Origin: Rhodoferax potami
Lineage (GTDB): Bacteria; Pseudomonadota; Gammaproteobacteria; Burkholderiales; Burkholderiaceae_C
Assembly (NCBI RefSeq): GCF_032193765.1
Contig: NZ_JAVBIJ010000001.1
Location: forward strand, 2,666,001-2,730,000
DNA: 64,000 nucleotides
Reading direction: 5' to 3'
Shown here: one piece after another, positions 24,082-35,315 of the stretch
Layout: every line of letters starts with the position of its first letter
How positions within the stretch are numbered: the first letter of the stretch is position 1
Position numbers and translations under genes: made by a program
Notes under the pieces: generated by a model
What the model was told of the DNA's origin: nothing
The model's input: the letters and a program-made list of their open reading frames with translations, nothing else
Databases searched by the model: none

Positions 24082-25311
24082 TTAAAAGTTCCCCACAAAC
24101 CAGTCCTTCACAGAACTGAAGGCTGATTTCATCGTGCCGGATTTCTGGGCGACCTTGTAACCCCGAAGGCGGGCAATGCGGGCCTCTTCGAGCAGGCCCA
24201 TCACCGTGGCCGCACGGGGCTGCGCCACCATGTCGGCCAAAGCGCTGTTGTATTTGGGGATACCTCTGCGCACCGGTTTGAGGAAGATGTCTTCACCCAG
24301 CTCCACCATGCCCGGCATGATGCAGCTGCCGCCGGTGAGCACGATGCCACTGGAGAGCACCTCTTCATAGCCGGACTCGCGCATCACCTGATTTACCAGG
24401 GTAAAAATTTCCTCGACCCGCGGCTCGATCACGCCCGCCAGTGCCTGACGGCTCAACATGCGGGGGCCGCGATCGCCCAGACCCGGCACCTCGACCTGGG
24501 TTTCAGGGTCTACCAACAACTGCTTGGCGTGGCCCGACTCGACCTTGATGTCTTCAGCATCTTTGGTTGGTGTGCGCAGAGCCATGGCAATGTCGCTGGT
24601 GATCAGGTCACCGGCAATCGGAATCACGGCGGTATGGCGGATGGCGCCATTGGTGAAGATGGCGACATCGGTGGTACCGGCGCCAATATCCACCAGTGCG
24701 ACACCGAGTTCGCGCTCGTCCTCGGTGAGCACCGAAAGGCTGCTGGCCAGTGGGTTCAGCATTAGCTGCTCGACTTCCAAGCCGCAGCGGCGCACACATT
24801 TGATGATGTTTTCTGCCGCGCTCTGAGCACCGGTCACGATGTGCACTTTGGCTTCCAAGCGGATGCCGCTCATGCCGATGGGCTCACGCACATCCTGGCC
24901 GTCGATGATGAACTCTTGGGGCTCCACCAGCAGCAAGCGCTGGTCGGTCGAGATGTTGATGGCCTTGGCGGTTTCGACCACACGGGCGACGTCGGCTTGG
25001 GTGACCTCGCGATCTTTCACCGCCACCATGCCGCTGCTGTTGATGCCACGGATATGGCTGCCGGTGATGCCGGTGTACACACGGGTGATCTTGCAGTCGG
25101 CCATCAGTTCGGCTTCTTTGAGCGCTTGCTGAATGCTGGCCACCGTCGCATCGATATTGACCACCACACCGCGCTTGAGTCCATTGGTGGGTGCCACACC
25201 GAAGCCGGCGAGTTTGAGCTCACCTCCAGGCATGACCTCGGCCACCACCGCCATGACTTTGGCCGTGCCGATGTCGAGGCCGACGACGAGATCTTTGTAT
25301 TCTTTTGCCAT
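24082..25311 (-). CDS. ftsA: Cell division protein FtsA
   Basis: An actin-like ATPase that anchors FtsZ polymers to the membrane and recruits later divisome proteins. The 409 residues are standard. The phosphate-1 loop is VVGLDIGTAKVMAVVAEV, followed by the 1C domain with HIRGINSSGMV, and the later actin motifs include LVDIGAGTTDVAIF and VLTGGSCIMPGM. The C-terminal amphipathic membrane-targeting helix corresponds to SAFSSVKDWFVGNF. It follows ftsQ with a 23-base gap. About 180 bases of apparently non-coding sequence separate its stop from the FlhD-like gene start. Confidence 0.97.
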   Translation of the reverse strand: MAKEYKDLVVGLDIGTAKVMAVVAEVMPGGELKLAGFGVAPTNGLKRGVVVNIDATVASIQQALKEAELMADCKITRVYTGITGSHIRGINSSGMVAVKDREVTQADVARVVETAKAINISTDQRLLLVEPQEFIIDGQDVREPIGMSGIRLEAKVHIVTGAQSAAENIIKCVRRCGLEVEQLMLNPLASSLSVLTEDERELGVALVDIGAGTTDVAIFTNGAIRHTAVIPIAGDLITSDIAMALRTPTKDAEDIKVESGHAKQLLVDPETQVEVPGLGDRGPRMLSRQALAGVIEPRVEEIFTLVNQVMRESGYEEVLSSGIVLTGGSCIMPGMVELGEDIFLKPVRRGIPKYNSALADMVAQPRAATVMGLLEEARIARLRGYKVAQKSGTMKSAFSSVKDWFVGNF

Positions 25312-25334
25312 TGTGTTGCCCTGCTCCGTTTGCG

Positions 25335-26123
25335 CTATTTCTTGCCGCTATCAGCCGCTGCCAGCGTGGTGACGCCACGCAACTTGACGGCATATCCGTT
25401 GACGTGACGCAGGTCTGCCGACTCCAGCGATCCGGGGCCGCGCCCGTAGCGTGAAGTGACTTGCGTCAACGTTTTCAAAAATTGTTGGAGTCGCTCCACC
25501 ACGACATCCGGCCCCCCACGGCCCAGTTCAATCACGGCGCCGCCGTCCAGGCGCGCGCGCCAACTGCCTCGGTCGGACAACTCCAGTTGCTCCAACTCCA
25601 GCTCCATGCCCGCAAAGGAAGGCGCCAGCGTGCGGTACATCTGCAATACCTCGTCGCTTTCGCCGTCAGGGCCGCTCAGCTTAGGCAGCTCTTCTTGCTC
25701 GACCTCGCCCACGTTAGCCTCGAAAACTTCGCCAAAGCTATTGAGCAAGCGCAGCTCGGGCTCATCGCCCCAGTAGGCGACCGCCACATGCTCTTGCAGT
25801 TCGACGCGCAAGCGGTTCGGAAACTCGCGCCGCACGACCGCATGCCGTACCCATGGCACCGCCTCGAAGGCAGCGCGCACACGGGCCAGATCTACCGAGA
25901 AAAAGGTTCCGCTCAAGCCGGGCGCCACATTGGCGCGCAGCGTCAACGGACTGTTGTGACTCATATCCCCCGCCACGGTGATGCCCTGAATGGCAAACAC
26001 CTGCAGCCGCCCCAACCATTTGCCACCGGCAACGACCGCAAGGACGACAAAGCCCACGAACAGGAGCGCAGCGGTCCCGTTCATGAGCTTGACGTCCAGC
26101 GGTGTGTCGGCGGCAGAGTTCAC
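25335..26123 (-). CDS. ftsQ: Cell division protein FtsQ
   Basis: A bitopic membrane protein linking early and late divisome parts through FtsB and FtsL. With a GTG start at 26123 it has 262 residues. It shows a short cytoplasmic segment, one membrane helix ([18 protein letters not shown]), the POTRA domain ([17 protein letters not shown]) and the beta domain. The GTG overlaps the ddl stop (GTGA), typical of this cluster; the longer frame from 26171 would overlap ddl by 50 bases. Confidence 0.93.
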   Translation of the reverse strand: MNSAADTPLDVKLMNGTAALLFVGFVVLAVVAGGKWLGRLQVFAIQGITVAGDMSHNSPLTLRANVAPGLSGTFFSVDLARVRAAFEAVPWVRHAVVRREFPNRLRVELQEHVAVAYWGDEPELRLLNSFGEVFEANVGEVEQEELPKLSGPDGESDEVLQMYRTLAPSFAGMELELEQLELSDRGSWRARLDGGAVIELGRGGPDVVVERLQQFLKTLTQVTSRYGRGPGSLESADLRHVNGYAVKLRGVTTLAAADSGKK

Positions 26124-27073
26124 GCGTCGGCCTTCCCGTCGGTGGCGGTGCTTTGCAGCAGGCGCACACACAAGTCTTCGTAGCTGATGCCTGCGGCGCG
26201 GGCAGACATGGGCACCAGAGAGTGACCGGTCATGCCCGGTGAGGTGTTGATTTCCAGCAGGTAGGGTGTGCGGGTCTTGGCATCAATCATGACGTCAGCC
26301 CGTGCCCAGCCGCGGCAGCCCAGCACCTGGTAGGCCTTGCACACCAGCGCCTGGATGGCTTCCTCTTCACCGGCAGGCAAGCCAGCGGGGACCAGGTATT
26401 GGGTGGTGTCGGTGAAGTACTTGTTCTGATAGTCGTAGTTACCTTCGGGCGCGACGATGCGGATGACAGGCAGCGCTTCAGGCGCGGAGGTCGGGCCCCA
26501 GATCGGGCAGGTGACTTCGTCGCCGGCAATGAACTGCTCGCACAGCACATGGCTGTCGTGCTGCGACGCGAGCGCGTAGGCAGCATCGCACTGGTCCGCC
26601 GTCATCACTTTGGTAAAGCCGATGGACGAGCCCTCGCGTGCAGGCTTGACGATCATGGGCGCACCGAGCGCTGCAAACGCAGCATGGGTTTCAGCGGCGC
26701 TCTTGACCTGTTGCCATGCGGGTGTCGACAAGCCCTCGAAGCGCCAGATACGCTTGGTCATGACCTTGTCCATGGAGATGCTGGAGGCCATTACGCCGGA
26801 GCCGGTGTAGGGGATGCCCAACAACTCGAGTGCGCCCTGCACCGTGCCGTCTTCACCGAAGCGGCCGTGCAGCGCGATAAAGCAGCGTTCAAAACCCTCT
26901 CGCTTGAGTTCATCCAGCGCACGTTCTGAGGGGTCGAAAGCGTGGGCGTCCACGCCTTGCGAACGCAGCGCCTTGAGCACGCCGGTGCCTGACATCAGCG
27001 ACACCTCGCGCTCCGCAGAGGCGCCGCCCATCAGCACGGCCACCTTGCCGAGATTTAGATTATTTTGGCTCAT
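26120..27073 (-). CDS. ddl: D-alanine--D-alanine ligase
   Basis: Makes the D-Ala-D-Ala dipeptide that MurF adds to the stem peptide. The 317-residue ATP-grasp enzyme contains [18 protein letters not shown], the [13 protein letters not shown] loop, [11 protein letters not shown] and [13 protein letters not shown]. Its ATG overlaps the murC stop (ATGA), and its start codon is itself part of an R1 repeat. Position between murC and ftsQ is the standard DdlB location. Confidence 0.96.
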   Translation of the reverse strand: MSQNNLNLGKVAVLMGGASAEREVSLMSGTGVLKALRSQGVDAHAFDPSERALDELKREGFERCFIALHGRFGEDGTVQGALELLGIPYTGSGVMASSISMDKVMTKRIWRFEGLSTPAWQQVKSAAETHAAFAALGAPMIVKPAREGSSIGFTKVMTADQCDAAYALASQHDSHVLCEQFIAGDEVTCPIWGPTSAPEALPVIRIVAPEGNYDYQNKYFTDTTQYLVPAGLPAGEEEAIQALVCKAYQVLGCRGWARADVMIDAKTRTPYLLEINTSPGMTGHSLVPMSARAAGISYEDLCVRLLQSTATDGKADA

Positions 27074-28521
27074 AGCGCCCGTCCCTGCTGCGCGAGCAGC
27101 TCCTTATTTTGTAGCAAATCAACAATTTTTCCGGGCACGGCGCCGATGGAACCCGCGCCCATGCAGATCAACACATCGCCATCGCGTGCGTTGTCGATGG
27201 CGGCCTGGGGCATGGCAGCGATGTCGTCCACAAACAGGGGCTCCACCTTGCCGCCCACCCGCAGTGCGCGGGCGAGAGAGCGGCCATCGGCGGCCACAAT
27301 CGGCGCTTCGCCGGCGGCATACACCTCGGCCAGCAACACCGCATCGGCACCAGCGCCAATGACCTTCACAAAGTCTTCAAAGCAATCCCGCGTGCGGGTG
27401 TAACGGTGCGGCTGAAAAGCCAACACTAAACGACGGCCGGGGAATGCCCCCCGTGCAGCTGCCAGGGTGGCTGCCATTTCGACGGGGTGATGGCCGTAGT
27501 CGTCAATCACCGTGACGACTCCACCGGATTCGCCCTCTTTGGCGGGCAAAGCGAGGTCGCCATAGCGCTGGAAACGGCGGCCCACGCCCTTGAACTCGGC
27601 CAGTGCCTTGATGACGGCTGCATCCGGAATGTTCAGCTCCACGGCCACTGCAATCGCCGACAAGGCGTTGAGCACGTTGTGCAGACCGGGCAGGTTCAAC
27701 ACCACTTCCATGTCGGGCAGCACCACGCCGTTGCGGCGTTGCACGGTGAAGTGCATCTGGCCGCTCATGGCGCGCACATTCACAGCGCGCACTTCGGCGT
27801 CTTCGTTGAAGCCGTAGCTGGTGATCGGGCAGGTAACCTGCTCGCAGATGTCGCGTACTGCGGCGTCGTCGGTGCAGAGAATGGCGGTGCCATAGAAAGG
27901 CATGCGGTGCAAAAAGTCGACAAAGGCTTTCTTGAGCTTGCCGAAATCGTGCCCGTAGGTCTCCATGTGGTCGGCGTCGATGTTGGTCACCACCGCCATC
28001 ACGGGCAGCAGGTTCAAGAAAGACGCGTCCGACTCATCGGCCTCGACCACGATGTGGTCGCCACTGCCCAAGCGCGCATTGGCGCCAGCACTGTTAAGGC
28101 GGCCGCCGATCACAAAGGTCGGGTCAAGGCCCGCCTCTGCCAACACGCTGGCGACCAGGCTGGTGGTGGTGGTTTTGCCGTGGGTACCAGCAATCGCAAT
28201 GCCTTGCTTGAGGCGCATCAGCTCGGCCAGCATCAGCGCGCGGGGCACGATGGGGATTTTCATCTCGCGGGCGCGGATGACTTCGGGGTTGTCGGACTGC
28301 ACCGCCGTGGAGGTGACCACTGCATCGGCACCAGTCACGTGACCGGCCGCATGGCCCACATAGGTTTTGATACCCAGTGCGGCCAGGCGACGGGTGGTAG
28401 CGTTGTCAGCGAGATCGGAGCCCGAAATCTCGTAGCCGAGATTGCTCAGCACTTCGGCAATGCCGGACATGCCGGAACCACCAATACCCACAAAGTGGAT
28501 GTGTTTGACTGCGTGCTTCAT
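27070..28521 (-). CDS. murC: UDP-N-acetylmuramate--L-alanine ligase
   Basis: Adds the first amino acid, L-Ala, to UDP-MurNAc. The 483-residue protein has the UDP-binding [14 protein letters not shown], the ATP loop [22 protein letters not shown] and [10 protein letters not shown]. It normally ends shortly after [16 protein letters not shown]; here the last residues [13 protein letters not shown] come from an R1 repeat that also supplies the stop and the ddl start. It overlaps murG by 4 bases upstream and ddl by 4 bases downstream. Confidence 0.96.
   Translation of the reverse strand: MKHAVKHIHFVGIGGSGMSGIAEVLSNLGYEISGSDLADNATTRRLAALGIKTYVGHAAGHVTGADAVVTSTAVQSDNPEVIRAREMKIPIVPRALMLAELMRLKQGIAIAGTHGKTTTTSLVASVLAEAGLDPTFVIGGRLNSAGANARLGSGDHIVVEADESDASFLNLLPVMAVVTNIDADHMETYGHDFGKLKKAFVDFLHRMPFYGTAILCTDDAAVRDICEQVTCPITSYGFNEDAEVRAVNVRAMSGQMHFTVQRRNGVVLPDMEVVLNLPGLHNVLNALSAIAVAVELNIPDAAVIKALAEFKGVGRRFQRYGDLALPAKEGESGGVVTVIDDYGHHPVEMAATLAAARGAFPGRRLVLAFQPHRYTRTRDCFEDFVKVIGAGADAVLLAEVYAAGEAPIVAADGRSLARALRVGGKVEPLFVDDIAAMPQAAIDNARDGDVLICMGAGSIGAVPGKIVDLLQNKELLAQQGRAL
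27071..27118 (-). repeat. R1 repeat forming the murC tail and the ddl start codon
   Basis: On the minus strand it reads TTTGCTACAAAATAAGGAGC, then TGCTCGCGCAGCAGGGACGG and GCGCTATG. The first part encodes the C-terminal murC residues. The final CTATGA contains both the murC TGA and the ddl ATG, so two essential genes are joined by a mobile-type repeat. Confidence 0.8.
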
Positions 28522-29582
28522 GTGGCCAGCTCCTCGCAGGCGGCGACCACCGCATCGGTGGCATGTAGTTTTTGCATCTTTTTAGCTCCCAGCGCCTGCT
28601 GCATCAGCGCAGGTCGCTCTGTTTTTTGTAGCATTTCTGCCAAGGATTCGGGCGTCAGCGTGGCTTGCGGCATCAGCCAGCCGCCCCCTTGCTCGACCAA
28701 GAATCGGGCGTTGAAGGTCTGGTGATCGTCCACCGCGGACGGGAAAGGCACGAAAGCCGCTGGCGCACCCACGGCGGCCAGTTCGGTCACGGTGCTGGCG
28801 CCGGCGCGGCAGATCACCAGGTCCGCATCGGCAAATGCCATGGCGGTGTTGTCGATAAACGGGGTCAAATGGGCTTGCACCCCTGCGGCGGCGTAGTTGG
28901 CGCGCAGTTCGTCAATTTGTTTCTCCCCCGCTTGATGGGTCACGATGGGGCGCTGCCCCTCAGGAATCAGGGCAAGTGCTTGCGGCACCACCGTGTTCAG
29001 GGCGCGGGCCCCCAAACTACCCCCCACCACCAGCACCTTGAGGGGGCCACTGCGGCCGGCAAAGCGCTGCTCGGGAGTTGGCAGGTTCAAGAACTCGGCA
29101 CGCAAGGGGTTGCCGATCCACTCGGCCTTGGGCATCACGCCCGGGAACGCCGAGAACACCCGATCCGCCACGCCGGAGAGCACCTTGTTCGCCAAGCCGG
29201 CCACCGAGTTCTGCTCGTGCAGCACCAAAGGCTTGCCACACAGCACGCCCATCATGCCGCCCGGGAAGGTGATGTAGCCGCCGAGGCCCACCACTACATC
29301 AGGGCGCACGCGCCGCACCACTTGCAGGCTTTCCCAGAAAGCGCGCAACAGTTTGAATGGCAAAAAGGCCAGGGTCTTCAAGCCCTTGCCACGCACACCG
29401 CCAAAGTTCACCAACTCCAGTGGGATGCCGCGGCTGGGCACGATGCGGCTTTCCATGCTGCCGGGGGCTCCCAGCCAGTGGACGCGCCAACCTTTGTCGA
29501 TCAGGGCTTGCGCCACTGCCAGGCCCGGGAAGATGTGCCCACCCGTGCCGCCGGCCATGATGAGCGCGGTTTTCTGCTTCAT
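28518..29582 (-). CDS. murG: Lipid II synthase (UDP-GlcNAc transferase)
   Basis: MurG transfers GlcNAc to lipid I at the inner face of the membrane. The 354-residue GT28 enzyme starts with [19 protein letters not shown], contains [15 protein letters not shown] and the UDP-GlcNAc pocket [17 protein letters not shown]. An R1-like stretch (28574-28633) encodes part of the C-terminal helix region [19 protein letters not shown]. Overlaps ftsW and murC by 4 bases each. Confidence 0.96.
   Translation of the reverse strand: MKQKTALIMAGGTGGHIFPGLAVAQALIDKGWRVHWLGAPGSMESRIVPSRGIPLELVNFGGVRGKGLKTLAFLPFKLLRAFWESLQVVRRVRPDVVVGLGGYITFPGGMMGVLCGKPLVLHEQNSVAGLANKVLSGVADRVFSAFPGVMPKAEWIGNPLRAEFLNLPTPEQRFAGRSGPLKVLVVGGSLGARALNTVVPQALALIPEGQRPIVTHQAGEKQIDELRANYAAAGVQAHLTPFIDNTAMAFADADLVICRAGASTVTELAAVGAPAAFVPFPSAVDDHQTFNARFLVEQGGGWLMPQATLTPESLAEMLQKTERPALMQQALGAKKMQKLHATDAVVAACEELAT
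28574..28633 (-). repeat. R1-like repeat near the 3' end of murG (diverged)
   Basis: On the minus strand: TGCTACAAAAAACAGAGCGA, then CCTGCGCTGATGCAGCAGGC and GCTGGGAGCTAAAAAGATG. It aligns in the same reading frame as the copy that ends murC ([10 protein letters not shown] versus [10 protein letters not shown]). The similarity is weaker and part of the segment may be native murG. Confidence 0.45.
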
Positions 29583-30829
29583 ACACGGCCTCCGTGCATG
29601 AGTTGTCTGTTTTCATAATCGACCCGCAGAACTACCGCAATGGCCACGAGGTTGATCAGAATGGCAGAGCCGCCGTAGCTCATCAGTGGCAGGGTCAGGC
29701 CTTTGGTGGGCAAGGCGCCTAGGTTCACACCCATATTGATGAAAGCCTGAAAGCCCATCCACACGCCCACGCCTTGTGCCACCAGCCCTGAGAACACGCG
29801 GTCCAAGGCGATCGCCTGGCGGCCGATGTGCATGATGCGGCGGGTCAGCCACAAGAACAGGCCAATCACCACTACCACGCCGACCAGACCGAACTCTTCG
29901 CCGATCACCGCCAACAAAAAGTCGGTGTGGGCCTCTGGCAGCCAGTGCAGCTTTTCCACACTGCCGCCCAAGCCGACACCAAAAATCTCACCCCGACCGA
30001 TCGCGATCAAGGAGTGCGAGAGCTGATAGCCCTTGCCCAAGGCATGCTTTTCATTCCATGGGTCGAGGTACGCAAAAATGCGTTCGCGCCGCCATTCGGA
30101 AGTAGCGATCATGAGTGCAAACAACAGCACCATCACCGCAGCAATCAGAAAGAACATGCGGGCATTGACGCCGCCCAGAAACAAAATGCCCATCGCAATC
30201 ACGGCAATCACCATGAAGGCACCCATGTCGGGCTCGGCTAGGAGCAGCAAGCCGATCACCGCCACCGCCACCGCCATCGGTGCAACCGCGCGGAAGAAGT
30301 GCTCTTTCACTTCCATTTTGCGCACCATGTAGTCCGACGCATACAAAAGCACCGCGAATTTGGCAAGCTCGGAGGGCTGAAAATTCATGACGCCCAGCGA
30401 GATCCAGCGCTTGGCGCCATTCACGCCACGACCCACACCGAGCACCAGAATCAGCAGGATCAAAGACACCACAAACAACCAAGGGGCCAAGCGCTCCCAA
30501 GTCTGCAGCGGAATCTGAAAAGCAATTAGCGCCGCGACGAAGGCCACCATCAACGACATGGCATGGCGCACTGCAAAGTGGGTGTGGCTGTAGAAGGTGA
30601 ATTTGGGGTTGTCCGGCATGGCGATAGATGCGGAATACACCATCACCAAGCCCCATAGCAGCAGCGCCACCGTGACCCAAACCAGGGGTTGGTCAAAGCC
30701 CTTGACTTGCGCTGGCGTGGTACTGGCAGAGAAAGACCCACGCCCGCCCAAGCGCACTGGCAGTGCACCGGCGGCCTCGGCCTCCTTGGGTGCAAACCAG
30801 GCTGCGAGCGCGCGGGGCATCAGCTTCAT
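29579..30829 (-). CDS. ftsW: Septal SEDS glycosyltransferase FtsW
   Basis: FtsW polymerises septal peptidoglycan together with FtsI. The 416-residue protein has about ten membrane segments, an N-terminal cytoplasmic extension of about 50 residues, the SEDS motifs [33 protein letters not shown] and [11 protein letters not shown], and the FtsW-type [16 protein letters not shown]. Overlaps murD and murG by 4 bases each. Confidence 0.96.
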   Translation of the reverse strand: MKLMPRALAAWFAPKEAEAAGALPVRLGGRGSFSASTTPAQVKGFDQPLVWVTVALLLWGLVMVYSASIAMPDNPKFTFYSHTHFAVRHAMSLMVAFVAALIAFQIPLQTWERLAPWLFVVSLILLILVLGVGRGVNGAKRWISLGVMNFQPSELAKFAVLLYASDYMVRKMEVKEHFFRAVAPMAVAVAVIGLLLLAEPDMGAFMVIAVIAMGILFLGGVNARMFFLIAAVMVLLFALMIATSEWRRERIFAYLDPWNEKHALGKGYQLSHSLIAIGRGEIFGVGLGGSVEKLHWLPEAHTDFLLAVIGEEFGLVGVVVVIGLFLWLTRRIMHIGRQAIALDRVFSGLVAQGVGVWMGFQAFINMGVNLGALPTKGLTLPLMSYGGSAILINLVAIAVVLRVDYENRQLMHGGRV

Positions 30830-32706
30830 AGGAGCTGCTCCAATTCAGTACCATTGGCCAAGGCCAGCTCTTTCACAGCCTCGCAAAACACCTGGGCACG
30901 GTGCTCGTAGTTCTTGAACATATCGAAGCTCGCGCAGGCGGGCGACATCAGCACCGCATCGCCTGCATGGGCCTTGGCATTAGCCAGCGCCACAGCTGCG
31001 GCCATGGACTCCGCATCCAACACCGGCACACCGGTGTGCTCGAGGGCAGCACGGATCAAGGGGGCATCTCGCCCGATCAGCACCGCTGCGCGCGCATAGC
31101 GCTCGACCGGGCCTGCGAGCGGGGCAAAGTCTTGCCCCTTGCCTTCGCCACCCAGAATCACCACGATGCGGCGGTCCGCACCTAAACCCTGCAGTGCGGC
31201 CACGGTGGCACCCACGTTGGTGCCTTTGCTGTCGTCAAAGAACTCCACGTCGTTGAGCACGCCAATCGGCTCGACACGGTGCGGCTCACCACGGTACTCC
31301 CGCAGGCCGTACAACACTGCGGCCAATGAGCAGCCGGCGGAAGCGCACAAAGCCAAAGCGGCCAGCGCATTGCTCGCGTTGTGGCGGCCGCGGATGCGCA
31401 AGGCGTCCGCTGGCATCAAACGTTGGATATGGATCTCTTGTTCTTCATCCTTGCGGCGTTTGCGGGTCTCGTCGGCCTCGAGGGCGCGCACCAACCAGAC
31501 CATGCCGTTGACTTCCTCAATGCCGAAGTCGCCGGGGCGTTGCGGCATGGTGGTGCCGAAGGTGATGTACGCCCGCTCTTGCGGCCGCTGCAGGCGGACC
31601 CGCACCGGCTCAGGGCGCATGGCCATGACGACCGCGTCTTCGCGGTTGAGCACCAGCATGCCGTGCTGGCCAAAGATACGGGCCTTGGCGCCGGCATAGG
31701 CTTGCATGCTGCCGTGCCAGTCGAGGTGATCCTGGCTGATGTTGAGCACGACCGCGGCGGTTGGCTCGAAACTGCCTGCGGCATCCAACTGGAAGCTGGA
31801 GAGTTCCAGCACCCAGACTTCGGGCAGCGTGTCCGCCACGAGGTGCTGGGTCAAGGTGTCCAACAAGGTCGGGCCGATGTTGCCGGCGACCGCCACTGTT
31901 TTGCCCGCATGGGCGATCAGTTGACCGGTCAGTGAGGTGACCGTCGTTTTGCCATTGGTGCCGGTGATCGCCAGAACAGCGGGGGCGTAAGCGCGCTGGG
32001 CCCGCAAGGTCTCCAGACCCTGCGAATACAAGCTTAATTCGCCACCAACCGCGATAGAGCTTGCGCGAGCAGCTCCTAAAACAGGAGCAATATCTGCAGG
32101 ACTCAGGCCCGGCGAACGGTATACCGCATGCAAGCCTTGTCCTTCGACCAGGCTGGCGTCAAAAGGCCCCGCGACAAAGCGGACCTGGGGCAGTTCGTGT
32201 TGCAACACCGCCAGCTGGGGCGGGGTGTCACGGGTGTCTGCCACGGTCACGCTGGTCGCGCCAGCGCGCACACACCAGCGCGCCATGGCAAGACCAGAAG
32301 CCCCCAAACCGAGGATCAGCACCTGCTGGCCGGCGAGGGGCGCAAACACCACAGGCTCAGCGGGCGCATCGGTGGACACCACCTCTTGCGCAACCGCTTC
32401 GGAAGCGAGTGCGGCGACCTCGGCCTCTTTGGCGTCGGTGCTGTCCGCCTGGGTATCCGCAAAAATGCGGGCCACAAACTCGGCAGCATCTTTGGCCGCA
32501 GTCAGCGTCACGGGCAAAGCGATGGGAGCTGGAGCTGGAACTGAAACTACAGGCACATCGACTGGCGTCATTACCTCGGCTAACGGCTCGTCAGCAGACA
32601 AATCTACGGCCGCGGCGCTCAAGGCCGGGTCGTGCGCGAGCCGGCCTGTCGTGTCGACCGGCGTGAGGGGGCTGTCTGCGGGATGTGGCTGCTCGGGGGT
32701 GTTCAT
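30826..32706 (-). CDS. murD: UDP-N-acetylmuramoyl-L-alanine--D-glutamate ligase with a long N-terminal extension
   Basis: Adds D-Glu to UDP-MurNAc-L-Ala. At 626 residues it is well above the usual 440-500. The enzyme proper begins at about residue 125 ([20 protein letters not shown]) and contains [15 protein letters not shown] and [13 protein letters not shown]. The first 123 residues are Ala/Pro/Val/Glu/Asp-rich, low in complexity and without a known domain. The start is well supported because the ATG overlaps the mraY stop by 4 bases. An R1 repeat lies in frame near 32053-32091 ([12 protein letters not shown]). Confidence 0.93.
   Translation of the reverse strand: MNTPEQPHPADSPLTPVDTTGRLAHDPALSAAAVDLSADEPLAEVMTPVDVPVVSVPAPAPIALPVTLTAAKDAAEFVARIFADTQADSTDAKEAEVAALASEAVAQEVVSTDAPAEPVVFAPLAGQQVLILGLGASGLAMARWCVRAGATSVTVADTRDTPPQLAVLQHELPQVRFVAGPFDASLVEGQGLHAVYRSPGLSPADIAPVLGAARASSIAVGGELSLYSQGLETLRAQRAYAPAVLAITGTNGKTTVTSLTGQLIAHAGKTVAVAGNIGPTLLDTLTQHLVADTLPEVWVLELSSFQLDAAGSFEPTAAVVLNISQDHLDWHGSMQAYAGAKARIFGQHGMLVLNREDAVVMAMRPEPVRVRLQRPQERAYITFGTTMPQRPGDFGIEEVNGMVWLVRALEADETRKRRKDEEQEIHIQRLMPADALRIRGRHNASNALAALALCASAGCSLAAVLYGLREYRGEPHRVEPIGVLNDVEFFDDSKGTNVGATVAALQGLGADRRIVVILGGEGKGQDFAPLAGPVERYARAAVLIGRDAPLIRAALEHTGVPVLDAESMAAAVALANAKAHAGDAVLMSPACASFDMFKNYEHRAQVFCEAVKELALANGTELEQLL
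32053..32091 (-). repeat. R1 repeat (partial) inside murD
   Basis: On the minus strand: ATTGCTCCTGTTTTAGGAGC followed by TGCTCGCGCAAGCTCTATC. The central TTAGGAGCTGCTCGCGCA is identical to the copy before ruvC. It encodes [12 protein letters not shown], between the N-terminal domain strands, in a different frame from the murC copy. Confidence 0.65.
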
Positions 32707-33881
32707 CGCAGTTTCAGGGTGGAGAGGCCGACCAGGCAGAGCAACATGGTGATGATCCAGAAGCGGACCACGACCTGGGTCTCTTTCCAGCCGGACTTTT
32801 CAAAGTGGTGGTGGAGTGGCGCCATCTTGAGCAGGCGGCGGCCCTCGCCGAAACGGCGCTTGGTGTATTTGAAGTAGGTGACTTGCAGCATCACCGACAC
32901 CGCTTCAGCCACAAAGATGCCGCCCATGATGGCCAGCACAATTTCCTGGCGAACAATCACGGCAATCGTGCCCAAGGCACCGCCCAGGGCCAGCGCCCCG
33001 ACATCGCCCATGAAGACTTGCGCGGGGTGGGTGTTGAACCACAAAAACGCCAGTCCGGCGCCGGCCAATGCCGAACAGAAGATCAAAAGCTCACCCGAAC
33101 CGGGGATGTACGGAAAAAGCAGGTACTTGGAAAACACCGAGCTCCCGGTTACATAAGCAAAGACGCCTAAAGCCGAACCCACCATGACTACAGGCATGAT
33201 GGCCAGGCCGTCGAGGCCGTCCGTCAGGTTGACCGCATTGCTGGAGCCGACGATGACCAGATAGGTCATGACCACAAAGCCGAGCACGCCCAAGGGGTAG
33301 CTCACCTCCTTGAAGAAGGGCAAAAACAATCCCGCTTTGGGCGGAAGGTTGACATCGAAGCCTGAGGCTACCCAATTGAAAAACAGCTCCAAGACCCGGA
33401 GGTTGGAGCTTTCAGAGATGCTGAAGACGAGGTAGAGCGCAGCCAACAAGCCGATCAGGCTCTGCCAGAAATACTTTTCCCGGGAGCGCATGCCTTCCGG
33501 GTCTTTGTGCACCACTTTGCGCCAGTCATCGACCCAGCCAATCGCACCAAAACCCAGCGTGACGACCAACACAATCCAGACAAAACGGTTGGAGAGATCC
33601 GCCCACAGCAAGGTCGCAATCGCGATGCATAGCAAGATCAACACCCCGCCCATGGTGGGCGTTCCGCTTTTGGCGAGGTGGGTTTCCATTCCATAGCCAC
33701 GAATTGGCTGGCCGATTTTCAAGGCGCGCAAACGGCGGATCACCACAGGCCCGGCCACCAGGCCGATGAGCAATGCGGTGAGCGCAGCCATGACGGCCCG
33801 GAACGTCAGGTACTGAAACACCCGGAAGAACCCGAGCTCCGGGGACAAACCTTGCAGCCATTGGGCCAGGCTCAGCAACAT
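32703..33881 (-). CDS. mraY: Phospho-N-acetylmuramoyl-pentapeptide transferase
   Basis: MraY makes lipid I by transferring phospho-MurNAc-pentapeptide to undecaprenyl phosphate. The 392-residue polytopic protein shows [12 protein letters not shown], the catalytic Asp motif [28 protein letters not shown] and the His-rich loop [15 protein letters not shown]. It lies 18 bases after murF and overlaps murD by 4 bases. Confidence 0.97.
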   Translation of the reverse strand: MLLSLAQWLQGLSPELGFFRVFQYLTFRAVMAALTALLIGLVAGPVVIRRLRALKIGQPIRGYGMETHLAKSGTPTMGGVLILLCIAIATLLWADLSNRFVWIVLVVTLGFGAIGWVDDWRKVVHKDPEGMRSREKYFWQSLIGLLAALYLVFSISESSNLRVLELFFNWVASGFDVNLPPKAGLFLPFFKEVSYPLGVLGFVVMTYLVIVGSSNAVNLTDGLDGLAIMPVVMVGSALGVFAYVTGSSVFSKYLLFPYIPGSGELLIFCSALAGAGLAFLWFNTHPAQVFMGDVGALALGGALGTIAVIVRQEIVLAIMGGIFVAEAVSVMLQVTYFKYTKRRFGEGRRLLKMAPLHHHFEKSGWKETQVVVRFWIITMLLCLVGLSTLKLR

Positions 33882-33899
33882 GTAAATTCTCCAAACAAA

Positions 33900-35315
33900 T
33901 CAAGCGGCATCGGATACCACCTCCGGCGCAGATGGGGCCGACAAAGCCTCCACCACACGCTCCATGCGCATAAAGCGCGAGCCTTTAACCAATACGCTGG
34001 CCACGTCCGGCACCAATGCGTGCGCGGCTTGGAGTAAACCTTCCACGGTCGCGAAATGGCGCGCAGAGGGCAGCTCTTGCACCGCGAAGGCACTGGCCTC
34101 GCCCAAAGCCAGCACATGCTCTATGCCTGCAGCCCGCGCATAGCGGCCTGCCTCGGCATGAAAAGCCGGGCCTTGTTCACCGACCTCGCCCATATCGCCG
34201 ATCACCAACAAACGGGGGCCGGGCAAATCGGCCAGCACATCAATGGCGGCCCGCATGGAATCGGGGTTGGCGTTGTAGGTGTCGTCTACCAGGGTGAAAT
34301 CGCTGGCACCATGCCGAACCTGCAGGGCGCGGCAGCGGCCTTTAACAGGCAAAAAGGCCTCCAAGCCTTGTTGAACCGACGCGACCGGCACGCCTGCGGA
34401 CAACGCACAGGCGGCGGCAGCCAGCGAGTTCTTGACGTTGTGACGGCCAGCGATAGTCAAGCGGAACTGCAGCATGCCCTGCGGGCTGTGGGCCTGTACC
34501 TGCCAAGCGCCGTCCTGCCAATTGGCATGTTGCAAGACCACCTCAGCGCCAGTCGACGCGGCGGAAAAACCGGTAACGGAGCGGCCTGCGGCCAGCCCAC
34601 GCCACAGGGGAGCAAATTCGTCATCTGCAGGAAACACGGCAACGCCGTCGCCCGGCAAGGCGGACAGCACACTGCCGTTCTCGCGCGCAACGGCGTCGAT
34701 GGTGTGCATGAACTCCAGGTGCTCCCGCTGCGCGTTGTTGACCAGCGCCACCGTCGGGCGAGCCATAGCCGCAAGGCTAGCGATTTCGCCGGGATGGTTC
34801 ATGCCCAACTCGACCACGGCGATGCGGTGGGCGGAGCGCAAGCGCATCAGGGTCAGTGGGACTCCGATGTCGTTATTGAAATTGCCCACCGTGGCCAATG
34901 CGGCGCCATCCGGCGCATAGGAACGCAAGATGCTCGCGACCATCTGGGTCACGGTGGTTTTCCCGTTACTGCCGGTGACTGCGATCAGGGGAATCTGAAA
35001 CTGCGCGCGCCATGCAGCAGCGAGTGCGCCCAATGCCTGCTTGGTGTCAGGCACTTCGAGTCGCGGAAGCCCTACGGGGTAGGCCGACGCGGGTAGACCG
35101 GCATGGCACAACACGGCGGCTGCACCTTGGGCCTGCGCCTCGTGCAACATGGCGTTGGCGTCAAAACGCTCGCCCTTGAGCGCGACGAACAGATCGCCCG
35201 GCTCAATGGTGCGGGTATCGGTATGGACCCGGGCAATGCCAGCCGTGCTATTGCCTATCAAGTGGGCACCAGGCAACAAGCGCGCGGCATCCGCCAGCGT
35301 CATGAACAGGCTCAT
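33900..35315 (-). CDS. murF: UDP-N-acetylmuramoyl-tripeptide--D-alanyl-D-alanine ligase
   Basis: Completes the pentapeptide by adding D-Ala-D-Ala. The 471-residue protein contains the N-terminal UDP-binding part (HTDTRTIEPGDLFVALKGER), the ATP loop VTGSNGKTTVTQMV, ELGMNHPGEIASL and the C-terminal domain with DDTYNANPDSMRAA. It overlaps murE by 4 bases and is followed by mraY. Confidence 0.97.
   Translation of the reverse strand: MSLFMTLADAARLLPGAHLIGNSTAGIARVHTDTRTIEPGDLFVALKGERFDANAMLHEAQAQGAAAVLCHAGLPASAYPVGLPRLEVPDTKQALGALAAAWRAQFQIPLIAVTGSNGKTTVTQMVASILRSYAPDGAALATVGNFNNDIGVPLTLMRLRSAHRIAVVELGMNHPGEIASLAAMARPTVALVNNAQREHLEFMHTIDAVARENGSVLSALPGDGVAVFPADDEFAPLWRGLAAGRSVTGFSAASTGAEVVLQHANWQDGAWQVQAHSPQGMLQFRLTIAGRHNVKNSLAAAACALSAGVPVASVQQGLEAFLPVKGRCRALQVRHGASDFTLVDDTYNANPDSMRAAIDVLADLPGPRLLVIGDMGEVGEQGPAFHAEAGRYARAAGIEHVLALGEASAFAVQELPSARHFATVEGLLQAAHALVPDVASVLVKGSRFMRMERVVEALSAPSAPEVVSDAA

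Noticed and set aside
28574..28633. Firm R1 copy in murG
   Set aside because: Kept only as low confidence: the encoded helix has normal length, so part of the similarity may be chance.
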